A stretch of DNA of 64,000 nucleotides, taken from assembly GCF_014205075.1 (NCBI RefSeq), contig NZ_JACHMU010000001.1, positions 1,488,001 to 1,552,000 on the forward strand, given 5' to 3'. This document shows, piece after piece, positions 54,081-60,927 of this stretch. The DNA is from Microbacterium ginsengiterrae (GTDB taxonomy: Bacteria > Actinomycetota > Actinomycetes > Actinomycetales > Microbacteriaceae). A model generated the notes under the pieces. That model had not been told where the DNA came from, ran no database searches, and saw nothing but the letters and a program-made list of their open reading frames with translations. Position 1 is the stretch's first letter. Every line of letters begins with the position of its first letter. Made by a program: the position numbers and the translations under genes.

Positions 54081-54160
54081 ACCGGCGTGCAGCCGGTAAG
54101 AGTAGCATTCAGGATAGCACGAGGGCCAGGCCCCCTGGCCTTCGCCGGCAGGCGAAGGGA
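54081..54160 (+). promoter_or_regulatory. Universal stress gene leader with overlapping hairpins covering the ribosome site
   Basis: Hairpin A: GGCCAGG (54124-54130) with CCTGGCC (54134-54140). Hairpin B: CCTTCGCC (54139-54146) with GGCGAAGG (54151-54158). A and B share bases 54139-54140, so they cannot both be full length. The Shine-Dalgarno GAAGGGA (54154-54160) lies largely inside the 3' arm of B, 9 nt before the ATG. A smaller hairpin (54081-54097) and a candidate -10 TAGCAT (54103-54108) lie upstream. Confidence 0.5.
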
Positions 54161-54169
54161 ACGATCCGA

Positions 54170-54712
54170 ATGTCCGACCAGACCTCCTCTCCGTCCGACG
54201 AAACGCGACAGAACGCCGCACTGCAGCACGCGGTCATCGTGGGCATGCAGCCCGATCAGTCGCCCAGGGTCCTCGAGGAGGCCGCGCGATACGCGAAGCT
54301 CCTGAAGGCGCCGCTCGTGATCGCGCATGTCGACGTCACGCGCTTCGTGACGTACGAGGATCCCGACGGCTACGTGCACTCCGCACCGATCGATCTGAAC
54401 ATCGAGGCGGGGCTCGCCGAGTTCGAACAGGTGCAGGCCGCCGCAGCATCCGCCCTCAAGGGGAGCGGGCTCGAGTGGACCGCACGGCAACTCGTCGGCG
54501 ACCCGGCGCTCGCGATCAAGCAACTGGCGAACAAGCTCGACGCGCAGCTCATCGTCGTCGGAACCCGCAAGCGCGGACTGGGTGAATCGATCAGGGAGTT
54601 CTTCACCGGATCCGTGGCCGCTCGCCTCGCCCACCGCCAGCACCGCTCCGTCCTCGTGGTTCCTCTGGAAGAAGCGGTGCCGGACGATCAGGCCGAGATC
54701 TGGACCGAGTAG
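54170..54712 (+). CDS. Universal stress protein (UspA family)
   Basis: 180 residues. Single UspA domain after a 20-residue Ser/Thr/Gln-rich start: HAVIVGMQPDQSPRVLEEA, PLVIAHVDV and the ATP-binding-type C-terminal VVGTRKRGLGESIREFFTGSVAARLAHRQHRSVLVVP (GxRxxG then GSVA). ATG at 54170 is chosen from GAAGGGA; the longer upstream frame is non-coding. Stress- or dormancy-related nucleotide-binding protein; translation may be gated by the leader hairpin. Confidence 0.92.
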   Translation: MSDQTSSPSDETRQNAALQHAVIVGMQPDQSPRVLEEAARYAKLLKAPLVIAHVDVTRFVTYEDPDGYVHSAPIDLNIEAGLAEFEQVQAAAASALKGSGLEWTARQLVGDPALAIKQLANKLDAQLIVVGTRKRGLGESIREFFTGSVAARLAHRQHRSVLVVPLEEAVPDDQAEIWTE

Positions 54713-54730
54713 CCCTCACCCGCCGGCGGC

Positions 54731-55363
54731 TCAGCGGCCGGACGAACCCAGAGCCCTTGTCACGGCGCGTGCCGCGGCATCCAGGGCGTTCTCGAGTTCG
54801 GTGACGACCGACTCGGCGAGCACGCCGCCGCGCGCGACGTGCGTCCGCAGATCCGTGCGCACCCTGGCGCGGAAGGCGTTCACGGCGGCATCGGCCCGAT
54901 GCAGCTGCTCGCGGCTGCTGACGCGGTCGTCGCTCATCGGCGCCGCCGTCGACGGCCGGGCCTTCGCCGCTGTCCGCTCGTCGGCCGCCGCGGAGGCGAG
55001 ATCGGCCCGCAGGCTCTTCATGGCCTCCTGCACGCTCTGGCGCACCTCGCTGGCGATGAGCCGAACGGAGTCGGCGAGCCCGGACTCGATGTCGGCGAGG
55101 TCGCTCTCGCGGCCCTCGAGCTCTGCGCGACCGGCATCCGTGATCGAGTAAATGGTGGTGCGTCCGTCGACGGTCTTGGTCACGAGTCCCTCCTCCTCGA
55201 GCTTCGCCAGACGCGGATAGATCGTGCCGGCGCTGGGCGTGTAAGTGCCCCCGGTCCGGTCGGTCAGCGCCTGGATGATGCCGTAGCCGTGCTGCGGAGC
55301 CTCGGCGAGCAGCGACAGCAGGTAGAGGCGAAGGTCGCCGTGTGAGAAGACGGCGGGGCTCAT
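54731..55363 (-). CDS. PadR-family transcriptional regulator
   Basis: 210 residues. Winged helix: DLRLYLLSLLAEAPQHGYGI, TPSAGTIYPRLAKLEEEGLV and TIYSITDAGRAELEGRE; the C-terminal helical part carries an Ala-rich linker. ATG at 55363 overlaps the stop of the DUF4097 gene by 4 bp, so it is second in a two-gene operon and probably represses that operon via the paired palindrome at 56231-56278. Confidence 0.92.
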   Translation of the reverse strand: MSPAVFSHGDLRLYLLSLLAEAPQHGYGIIQALTDRTGGTYTPSAGTIYPRLAKLEEEGLVTKTVDGRTTIYSITDAGRAELEGRESDLADIESGLADSVRLIASEVRQSVQEAMKSLRADLASAAADERTAAKARPSTAAPMSDDRVSSREQLHRADAAVNAFRARVRTDLRTHVARGGVLAESVVTELENALDAAARAVTRALGSSGR

Positions 55364-56199
55364 GAGTCCCACTCCTCATCATCGGCGACCGTCTCCAGCG
55401 GCCGACGCAGCACCGTGGTGTCGCCGGAGACCGAGTTCGTGCGGATGTCGACGAACGAGCCGGCGAGCTCGCCGGTGGAGCCGGTGAAGTTCGTCGGTCC
55501 CGAGTTGCCTCTGTCGACGCCGTCGATCGTCACGCGGCCGCTCATCGAGCGCACGACATAGTTCGCCGGGAGGGTCTCCTCGAGGCGGATGGTGCTGTTC
55601 CCGGAGACCGTGTTGAGGTTGATGGTGTTGATGGCCCCGCCGGCGTCGACCCACACGCTGCCCGAGACGGTGTCGACGGTCGCCTTGCGCACCGAACCGG
55701 TGAGCGCCACGTCGCCGGAGACGCTGTTGGCGTTCGCGGAGCCGGTGAGACCGCGGACCTGCACGTCGCCGGAGACGGAGTTCAGGGTGAGGTCGCCGGT
55801 GTGGGTGTCGACGATGATGTCGCCGGAGACGGTGTTCAGCCGGGCGTCGTTCGTGAGGCCGGAGACGAGCGCCCCCGCGCTGACCACGCCGAGGTTGAGG
55901 GCGATGCTACGGGGGACCGCGATGCTCACCTCGGCGCGCGGGCCACCGGAGCCGAAGTTGCGGAACACCTCGAGGAAGTTGTCCCAGCCGAGCTGCGGGT
56001 GGTCGATCTCGATCTGCGTCCCATCCGACTCGATGCGGAGGTCCTTCACGGTCACGCCGCTCACTTCGATGCGGACGCCTGGTTCGTCGTGCGCGATCAC
56101 ATCGACCTGTCCGCCGACGAGGCCGACCTTGAGGCGGGTCGCCTGGGCGATGTCGATGACGCGTTCCTCGCCGGGGGCGATGAGCCACTTCTCGGTCAT
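55360..56199 (-). CDS. DUF4097 family beta-strand repeat protein
   Basis: 279 residues. After an N-terminal beta segment (EKWLIAPGEERVIDI) come repeated NSVSGD-type strands: LNTVSGDIIV, LNSVSGDVQV, NSVSGDVALT, DTVSGSVWV, NTVSGNSTI, NSVSGDTTV. This predicts a beta-helix-like solenoid. No signal peptide, so cytosolic. AAGGAG precedes the ATG at 56199. DUF4097 and PadR pairs are common in envelope-stress-type loci, but the function here is unknown. Confidence 0.88.
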   Translation of the reverse strand: MTEKWLIAPGEERVIDIAQATRLKVGLVGGQVDVIAHDEPGVRIEVSGVTVKDLRIESDGTQIEIDHPQLGWDNFLEVFRNFGSGGPRAEVSIAVPRSIALNLGVVSAGALVSGLTNDARLNTVSGDIIVDTHTGDLTLNSVSGDVQVRGLTGSANANSVSGDVALTGSVRKATVDTVSGSVWVDAGGAINTINLNTVSGNSTIRLEETLPANYVVRSMSGRVTIDGVDRGNSGPTNFTGSTGELAGSFVDIRTNSVSGDTTVLRRPLETVADDEEWDS

Positions 56200-56230
56200 G
56201 GGATTCTCCTTGATCAGTGTGAGACGCGAC

Positions 56231-56278
56231 ACTCAAGATATATCGCGTTTGACGACGATAACACGATATATCTCGAGT
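56231..56278. promoter_or_regulatory. Inverted pair of PadR-type operator sites
   Basis: Left site at 56231-56245 and right site at 56264-56278 are inverted copies matching at 14 of 15 positions, each containing the core GATATATC (AGATATATCG / CGATATATCT). The 18-bp spacer puts the sites about three helical turns apart. They lie just upstream of the DUF4097-PadR operon, so PadR autoregulation is likely. AT-rich islands in a GC-rich context make them stand out. Confidence 0.65.
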
Positions 56279-56293
56279 GGCGAGAAAAGATTC

Positions 56294-56324
56294 TTGACCT
56301 TGACGCAACGTCAACTTCTAGCCT
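56294..56324 (+). promoter_or_regulatory. MerR-type promoter with 19-bp spacer and palindrome
   Basis: -35 TTGACC (56294-56299), 19-bp spacer, -10 TAGCCT (56319-56324). The spacer opens with the palindrome TTGACG-CAA-CGTCAA (56300-56314). An over-long spacer holding the operator is the hallmark of MerR-activated promoters; here it drives the MerR gene itself. Confidence 0.8.
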
Positions 56325-56348
56325 GGAGTCATTCGAGAGGAGGACGCC

Positions 56349-57137
56349 GTGAGCACACGCGACTGGTCGATCCAGGAGATCGCGCGACTGGCGGGGACGA
56401 CGAGCAGGACGCTTCGTCACTACGACGACATCGGACTGCTCGCGCCCTCACGTGTCGCGCAGAACGGGTATCGGCACTACGACCAGGCGGCGCTCGTGCG
56501 CCTGCAGCGGATCCTGCTGCTGCGCGAGCTCGGACTCGGACTGTCGCAGATCCTCGCCGTGCTCGACGATGCCCGCGACGGTCGCGCTGAGACCGCCGCT
56601 CTCGAGACGCACCTCGCATACCTTCGCGAGGAGCAGCACCGGCTGGCGCGGCAGATCGCGTCGGTCGAATCGACCATCCACGCAGTGAAAGCAGGTGAAT
56701 CCCTCATGGCAGAGGACATGTTCGACGGGTTCGACAACTCCCGGTACAGGGAGGAGGTGGAGCAGCGCTGGGGCAAGAAGGCCTACGCGGACGGCGACCG
56801 CTGGTGGCGCGGGATGTCGGACGCCGATCGTCGGAACTGGCAGCAGCGCGTCGCGGATCTCTCCAGGGACTGGGTCGCCGCGGCGGAGAGCGGCGCGGAG
56901 CCGGGCTCGGCCGAGGCGCAGAACCTGGCTCGGCGACACGTGCAGTGGTTGACCGGGATTCCTGGAACGCCGGCATCCACACCGGGCGGTGACACGAAGG
57001 GCTACGTCCTCGGGCTCGGGGAGATGTACGTGGCGGACCCGCGATTCGGTGCGAACTACGCCACCGCAGACGGCACGACGCGCGGCGCGGAGTTCGTCCG
57101 CGACGCGCTGCGGATCTACGCGGAGGCGCACCTCTAG
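56349..57137 (+). CDS. MerR-family regulator with TipAS ligand-binding domain
   Basis: 262 residues, GTG start with GAGGAGGA upstream. N-terminal MerR HTH (SIQEIARLAGTTSRTLRHYD, DIGLLAPSRVAQNGYRHYD), a coiled-coil dimerisation helix (about 75-115), and a C-terminal TipAS-type domain (about 130-262; FDGFDNSRYREEVEQRWGK, YADPRFGANY-like segment). TipA relatives bind thiopeptide or other drugs and activate export or detoxification. It is autoregulated through the promoter at 56294-56324. A short TipAS-only product from the internal ATG at 56706 (MAEDMFDG) is possible, as in Streptomyces tipA. Confidence 0.92.
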   Translation: MSTRDWSIQEIARLAGTTSRTLRHYDDIGLLAPSRVAQNGYRHYDQAALVRLQRILLLRELGLGLSQILAVLDDARDGRAETAALETHLAYLREEQHRLARQIASVESTIHAVKAGESLMAEDMFDGFDNSRYREEVEQRWGKKAYADGDRWWRGMSDADRRNWQQRVADLSRDWVAAAESGAEPGSAEAQNLARRHVQWLTGIPGTPASTPGGDTKGYVLGLGEMYVADPRFGANYATADGTTRGAEFVRDALRIYAEAHL

Positions 57138-57173
57138 GTCGCCGGGTCCGACGCATGCGGGCTGCGTCCGGGC

Positions 57174-57253
57174 CATAACTCCGGAGAAAATCGGTGCGGG
57201 CGGCTCGGCCACGCCGAGAACACGCCGCACGCAGCAATTCCTCCGGAGTTATG
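57174..57253. repeat. Nested inverted-repeat element between the MerR and membrane-protein genes
   Basis: Outer arms CATAACTCCGGAG (57174-57186) and CTCCGGAGTTATG (57241-57253) pair over 13 bp without mismatch. Inside, CTCGGC (57204-57209) pairs with GCCGAG (57213-57218), and flanking GTGCGG/CCGCAC segments can extend the stem. The whole forms an 80-nt nested hairpin about 36 bp after the MerR stop. It may be a terminator or a mobile palindromic element. Confidence 0.6.
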
Positions 57254-57279
57254 CCCCGCTTCCCGCGTAAGGTCGGGAC

Positions 57280-57654
57280 ATGCGACGACGCCAGGACAGG
57301 ATCGCTGCGGCGCCGTTCTTCGTGGCCGCAGCCGTCAGTTACGCCGCGAACTGCGCCCTGGGCACGGCCGTGGCGACGAGGGTGGTGGACACGAGCGGCT
57401 ACCGCTGGCTGCATCACGCGCTGTACATCGCGACGTGCACGACCGTGGCCGTCGCCGTCGCCGCAGGGTTGTTCCTCCGTCCGCGCGCCGCGAGCCGCGG
57501 TGCGGCGCTGACCCTCCTGCCGGCCGCCGCGCCGCTGGCCGTGATCCCGTTCGCCGGGACGCACCGCCGCAGACACCCCGTCATCGCGCTCGCCGCCGCC
57601 CCCTTCATCGTCGCGGGCCTTCTCGGCTCGCTCCGCCCCGCCGACCGGAAGTGA
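57280..57654 (+). CDS. Small integral membrane protein, unrecognised
   Basis: 124 residues with three to four hydrophobic segments ([76 protein letters not shown]). Function unknown. ATG at 57280 follows TAAGGT by 6 nt, so leaderless. It ends 4 bp before the nitroreductase gene, with which it may be co-transcribed. Confidence 0.7.
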   Translation: MRRRQDRIAAAPFFVAAAVSYAANCALGTAVATRVVDTSGYRWLHHALYIATCTTVAVAVAAGLFLRPRAASRGAALTLLPAAAPLAVIPFAGTHRRRHPVIALAAAPFIVAGLLGSLRPADRK

Positions 57655-57658
57655 CCGA

Positions 57659-58459
57659 ATGCAACTGCTCGATGCCATCCGACGCCGCAAGACGACCAAC
57701 GGACCGTTCCTGCCCGACCCGGTCTCCGAGGAGCACCAGCGGATCCTCCTCGAGGCCGCGAGCCGCGCCCCCTCGCAGCTGAACAGCCAGCCGTGGCGCT
57801 TCGTCGTGATCGAGAATCGCGACACGATCGACGAGATCGCACGCATCTCCGGCGAGAGCATGACCGAGGCGATGTCCAACGGCACGTTCTTCGAGCGGTA
57901 CAAGCCCTACTTCCGCTTCAGCCAGGCCGAGATGGAGGAGAAGCGCAGCGGGATGCTGTTCGACAAGCTCCCCGCGCCGCTCCGCCCCTTCACGAACCAG
58001 GTGTTCACGAAGCGCGGGCAGACGCTCATGAACACGTTCGGCGTCCCGAAGACGCTGGGGGCCGAGAACCGCAAGCTCGTCGCCGGATCGCCCCTGCTGC
58101 TCGGCGTCATGCTGGACCGCAACGAGCACCGTCCGGGTGAGCTGTCGTCCTTCTACTCCGTGTTCAGCATGGGCGCGGCGATGGAGAACGTCTGGCTGAC
58201 CACGGTCGAACTCGGCATGGGGATCCAGTTCATCTCCTTCCCCATGGAGGTCCCAGGGCGCTGGGACGAGATCGTCCGCCTCCTCCGCGTTCCGGACGAC
58301 CTCGAACTCATGGCCGTGTACCGGCTCGGTTACGTGCCGGAGGAGCAGCGCAGGCCGGCGATCGACTGGACGAGCAGTCAGCGCAAGCTCGTCTCGCAGT
58401 TCGTCTTCCGGGAGAACTGCGACGAGCCCCAGCGCGGGTGGGACGCCCCGAACACCTGA
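57659..58459 (+). CDS. Nitroreductase family protein (FMN-dependent)
   Basis: 266 residues. N-terminal [14 protein letters not shown] and [22 protein letters not shown] are the FMN phosphate-binding region of NfsB/FRase-type nitroreductases; [17 protein letters not shown] is the second FMN-contact region. About 40-50 residues longer than the shortest members because of a central insert (about 80-140). Reduces nitroaromatics, quinones or flavin with NAD(P)H; substrate unknown. It converges with the Rieske flavoprotein gene at 6 bp. Confidence 0.9.
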   Translation: MQLLDAIRRRKTTNGPFLPDPVSEEHQRILLEAASRAPSQLNSQPWRFVVIENRDTIDEIARISGESMTEAMSNGTFFERYKPYFRFSQAEMEEKRSGMLFDKLPAPLRPFTNQVFTKRGQTLMNTFGVPKTLGAENRKLVAGSPLLLGVMLDRNEHRPGELSSFYSVFSMGAAMENVWLTTVELGMGIQFISFPMEVPGRWDEIVRLLRVPDDLELMAVYRLGYVPEEQRRPAIDWTSSQRKLVSQFVFRENCDEPQRGWDAPNT

Positions 58460-58465
58460 GCGGGC

Positions 58466-59995
58466 TCAGTCGCCCTTCGTCCGCGGCAGCGGGGTGAGGT
58501 CCCGCAGCGCAGGACCCTCGATCCGTGTGCCGTCCGGCGCGAAGCGCGATGCGTGCAGCGGGCAGTCCCACGTGCACTCGGCGTCGTTCCAGTCCAGGAC
58601 GCCGCCGAGGTGCGGGCACACCGCGCTGACGGCCCGAGTGACGCCGTCCACTGTCGAGACGCCGACCGGTTGTCCCGATCGGTGGGCGACGACCCCCTGT
58701 CCCTCCGCCGGCCGGTCGACGGGCACGGGGTTCTTCTCGGCCGCCAGCCACCCGCGCGTGGCGGCCGCAGCGACCTTGCCGCCCTCTGTTGCGCCCTGGG
58801 CGATGTCCGCGGGCACGGTGACCCGCGTGGCGATCTGCTTCATCCACCTGGGCCGGTCGGACATCGGCGTCCCGGTGATCTCCGCGGTGAGCCGGAGGGC
58901 GGCCGCCGGCGCGTTCGACAGGCCCCACTTCGCATACCCGGTGGCGAATCGGATCCGGCCGAGGCTCCGCGGCATCGCGCCGACGAACGGGATGAGGTTG
59001 TGCGACTCGTAGTCCTGCGCCGACCAGCGGTGGGTCTCCTCCGCGCCGGGGAAGTGCTGCTGCGTCCACTCGATGAGGTCGTCCACTGCGGCCGTCTCCC
59101 CGTCGGAGCGACCGACCGGGTGCCCGTTGCCGCCGACGACGAGCTGTGCGACCTCGGCCGGTCCGTCCTCCGGGGCGACGGGTCGGATGGACCGCGTCGG
59201 GCCGTCGACGGCGAGGAAGGTCCCCTCCGGCGGTGCGCCGGGGATCCGGAAGGAGACGCAGTAGGACCGCATGCCGCGCACCTTGCTGAAGTACAGGCCG
59301 CGGTCGAGGATCGGCGTCCCGGTCGCGAGCACGATGTGTTCGGCGAACAGCGGGCCCCGCGGGGTCGTCACGCGCGGGTTCGTCAGCGCATGCGCGCCGG
59401 TGACGCGGATGCCGGTGTGCAGCGTGCCGCCGGCGGCGAGGAACTCCTGTGCGAGGGCCTGCGCGACGAGGACAGGGTCGATCGTCACCTGATCGTCGAG
59501 CGCGACGGCGCGCGTCGCGGGAAAACCGACCGTCGACAGATCGCCGGCATCGAGCATGCGGGTCGCGAGCCCCGCCTCCTTGGCGGTCTCGTACACCGCC
59601 ATGACCGCCTCCAGGCCCTCAGGGCCGGTCGCATATGAATGGTCGGTGCGCCGACGATAGGGGACGCCGGCGTCATCGGCGAACCCCGTGAGCCATTGCA
59701 TCCCGGCGCGGTTGGCGTCGACGTACGCGCGCACGAGCGATGCGGAGTGGTGTTTACGGATCTCCGCCAGCTGCTGTCCCTGCAGCAGGGAAAGCTTTCC
59801 GGTGTTCCCGCCGGAGGACAGCTCTGCGATCCCGCCGGCGTCGACGACGGCGACATCCTTGCCCGCCCTGGCGAGCATGACCGCTGTCGTCAGGCCGGTG
59901 AGGCCGGCGCCGACCACGACGACGTCGTGCCGCGCGCCCGGTGTGAAGGGAGTGCCCTTCGGCAGGGACGGGTTCAACTTCCACAGCGGTGTCAT
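58466..59995 (-). CDS. FAD-dependent oxidoreductase with C-terminal Rieske [2Fe-2S] domain
   Basis: 509 residues. N-terminal DAO-type FAD domain: HDVVVVGAGLTGLTTAVMLA (dinucleotide motif), SSGGNTGKLSLLQGQQLAEI, HIVLATGTPI, and YAKWGLSNAPAAALRLTAEI late in the fold. The C-terminal Rieske domain has both ligand pairs: CPHLGG and CPLHASRF. Start ATG at 59995; the longer frame to 60904 runs antisense through the fluoride-channel genes. The architecture is of a known DAO-Rieske family with unknown substrate, usually cytosolic. Confidence 0.92.
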   Translation of the reverse strand: MTPLWKLNPSLPKGTPFTPGARHDVVVVGAGLTGLTTAVMLARAGKDVAVVDAGGIAELSSGGNTGKLSLLQGQQLAEIRKHHSASLVRAYVDANRAGMQWLTGFADDAGVPYRRRTDHSYATGPEGLEAVMAVYETAKEAGLATRMLDAGDLSTVGFPATRAVALDDQVTIDPVLVAQALAQEFLAAGGTLHTGIRVTGAHALTNPRVTTPRGPLFAEHIVLATGTPILDRGLYFSKVRGMRSYCVSFRIPGAPPEGTFLAVDGPTRSIRPVAPEDGPAEVAQLVVGGNGHPVGRSDGETAAVDDLIEWTQQHFPGAEETHRWSAQDYESHNLIPFVGAMPRSLGRIRFATGYAKWGLSNAPAAALRLTAEITGTPMSDRPRWMKQIATRVTVPADIAQGATEGGKVAAAATRGWLAAEKNPVPVDRPAEGQGVVAHRSGQPVGVSTVDGVTRAVSAVCPHLGGVLDWNDAECTWDCPLHASRFAPDGTRIEGPALRDLTPLPRTKGD

Positions 59996-60107
59996 GGGGT
60001 CAGTCAACTCCGATCGACCCCTCGCCCCCACCTCCTTGACATCGGCGCGGCACGCTGGCATGGCCCTGCGGTCTCTTCGGGCGGATGCCGTGACTAGAGT
60101 TGCCCAC

Positions 60108-60482
60108 GTGACCATCCGCCGACTGCTCCTCGTCATGCTCGGCGGGGCGATCGGCACCGCCGCGAGGCTCGGCATCGGGGAAGTGGTGCCCGACGCGTCG
60201 GGCCTGCCGCTGTCGATCCTCGTCGCGAACGTCGTCGGCGCCCTGCTCATCGGTGTGCTGGCGGCTCGACTGCCGCGCTCATCGGATCTGCGGGTCTTCC
60301 TCGGTACGGGCGTGCTCGGTGGGTTCACGACGTACAGTGCCTTCGCGGTCGGCAGCCTCACGCTGTGGGCGCAAGCGCCGGCCCTGGCGGCGGCGTACGT
60401 GCTGCTGACGCTGCTGCTCGGCTTCGGCGCCGTCGCCGCGGGAATGCGTCTCGGCCGGCGACGAGAGGAGAGGCGCGCGTGA
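60108..60482 (+). CDS. crcB: Fluoride ion channel CrcB/FluC, first copy
   Basis: 124 residues, four hydrophobic segments. Motifs: LGGAIGTAARLGI, ILVANVVGALLIG (the GTxxVN-region Asn) and GTGVLGGFTTYSAFA (GGxTTFS type). GTG at 60108 lies 7 nt after TAGAGT, so leaderless. Overlaps the second copy by 4 bp. Paired Fluc proteins form heterodimeric channels that release cytosolic fluoride. No fluoride riboswitch was recognised upstream. Confidence 0.93.
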   Translation: MTIRRLLLVMLGGAIGTAARLGIGEVVPDASGLPLSILVANVVGALLIGVLAARLPRSSDLRVFLGTGVLGGFTTYSAFAVGSLTLWAQAPALAAAYVLLTLLLGFGAVAAGMRLGRRREERRA

Positions 60483-60841
60483 TCACCCCGCTGGTGTTCG
60501 TCCTCGCCGCAGTCGCCGGCGGGATCGGCGCCGGCCTCCGGTATCTCATCGATGCCGGCGTCGCCGCGCTGGTCGGCGCACGCTTCCCCTGGGGCATCGT
60601 CGTCGTCAACGTCACCGGCTCCTTCGCGCTCGGTCTGGCCACGGCATCGATTCCGGACGCGGCATTCGTCGTCGGGGCAGGGCTCCTCGGCGGCTACACC
60701 ACCTTCAGCACGGCCATGCTCGATGCCCTCGATCTGTGGGGGCGCGGTGAGCGACCCGCCTCGCTCGCCCACCTCGCAGGGACCTTCGTGGCGTCGGCGA
60801 TCGCCGCGCTCGCCGGGATCTGGGTCGGCACGGCGATCTGA
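60479..60841 (+). CDS. crcB: Fluoride ion channel CrcB/FluC, second copy
   Basis: 120 residues, four hydrophobic segments, GTG start overlapping the first copy. Motifs: AGGIGAGLRYLID, GIVVVNVTGSFALGL and GAGLLGGYTTFSTAMLD. The two copies are clearly different sequences, as expected for a heterodimeric pair. Confidence 0.94.
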   Translation: MITPLVFVLAAVAGGIGAGLRYLIDAGVAALVGARFPWGIVVVNVTGSFALGLATASIPDAAFVVGAGLLGGYTTFSTAMLDALDLWGRGERPASLAHLAGTFVASAIAALAGIWVGTAI

Positions 60842-60927
60842 GGCCGCCCTCACAGCAACCTGAATGCCGACTGTGGAATACTGACCGCGCATCCCGTCGC
60901 GCAACTCCAGAACCGAGAGACACAGCC

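Noticed and set aside
58466..60904. 812-codon open frame on the minus strand
   Set aside because: The FAD/Rieske protein starts at 59995; the extension is antisense to the two crcB genes.
60842..60927. Fluoride riboswitch near crcB
   Set aside because: crcB appears leaderless and no conserved pseudoknot pattern was seen before 60108 or here.
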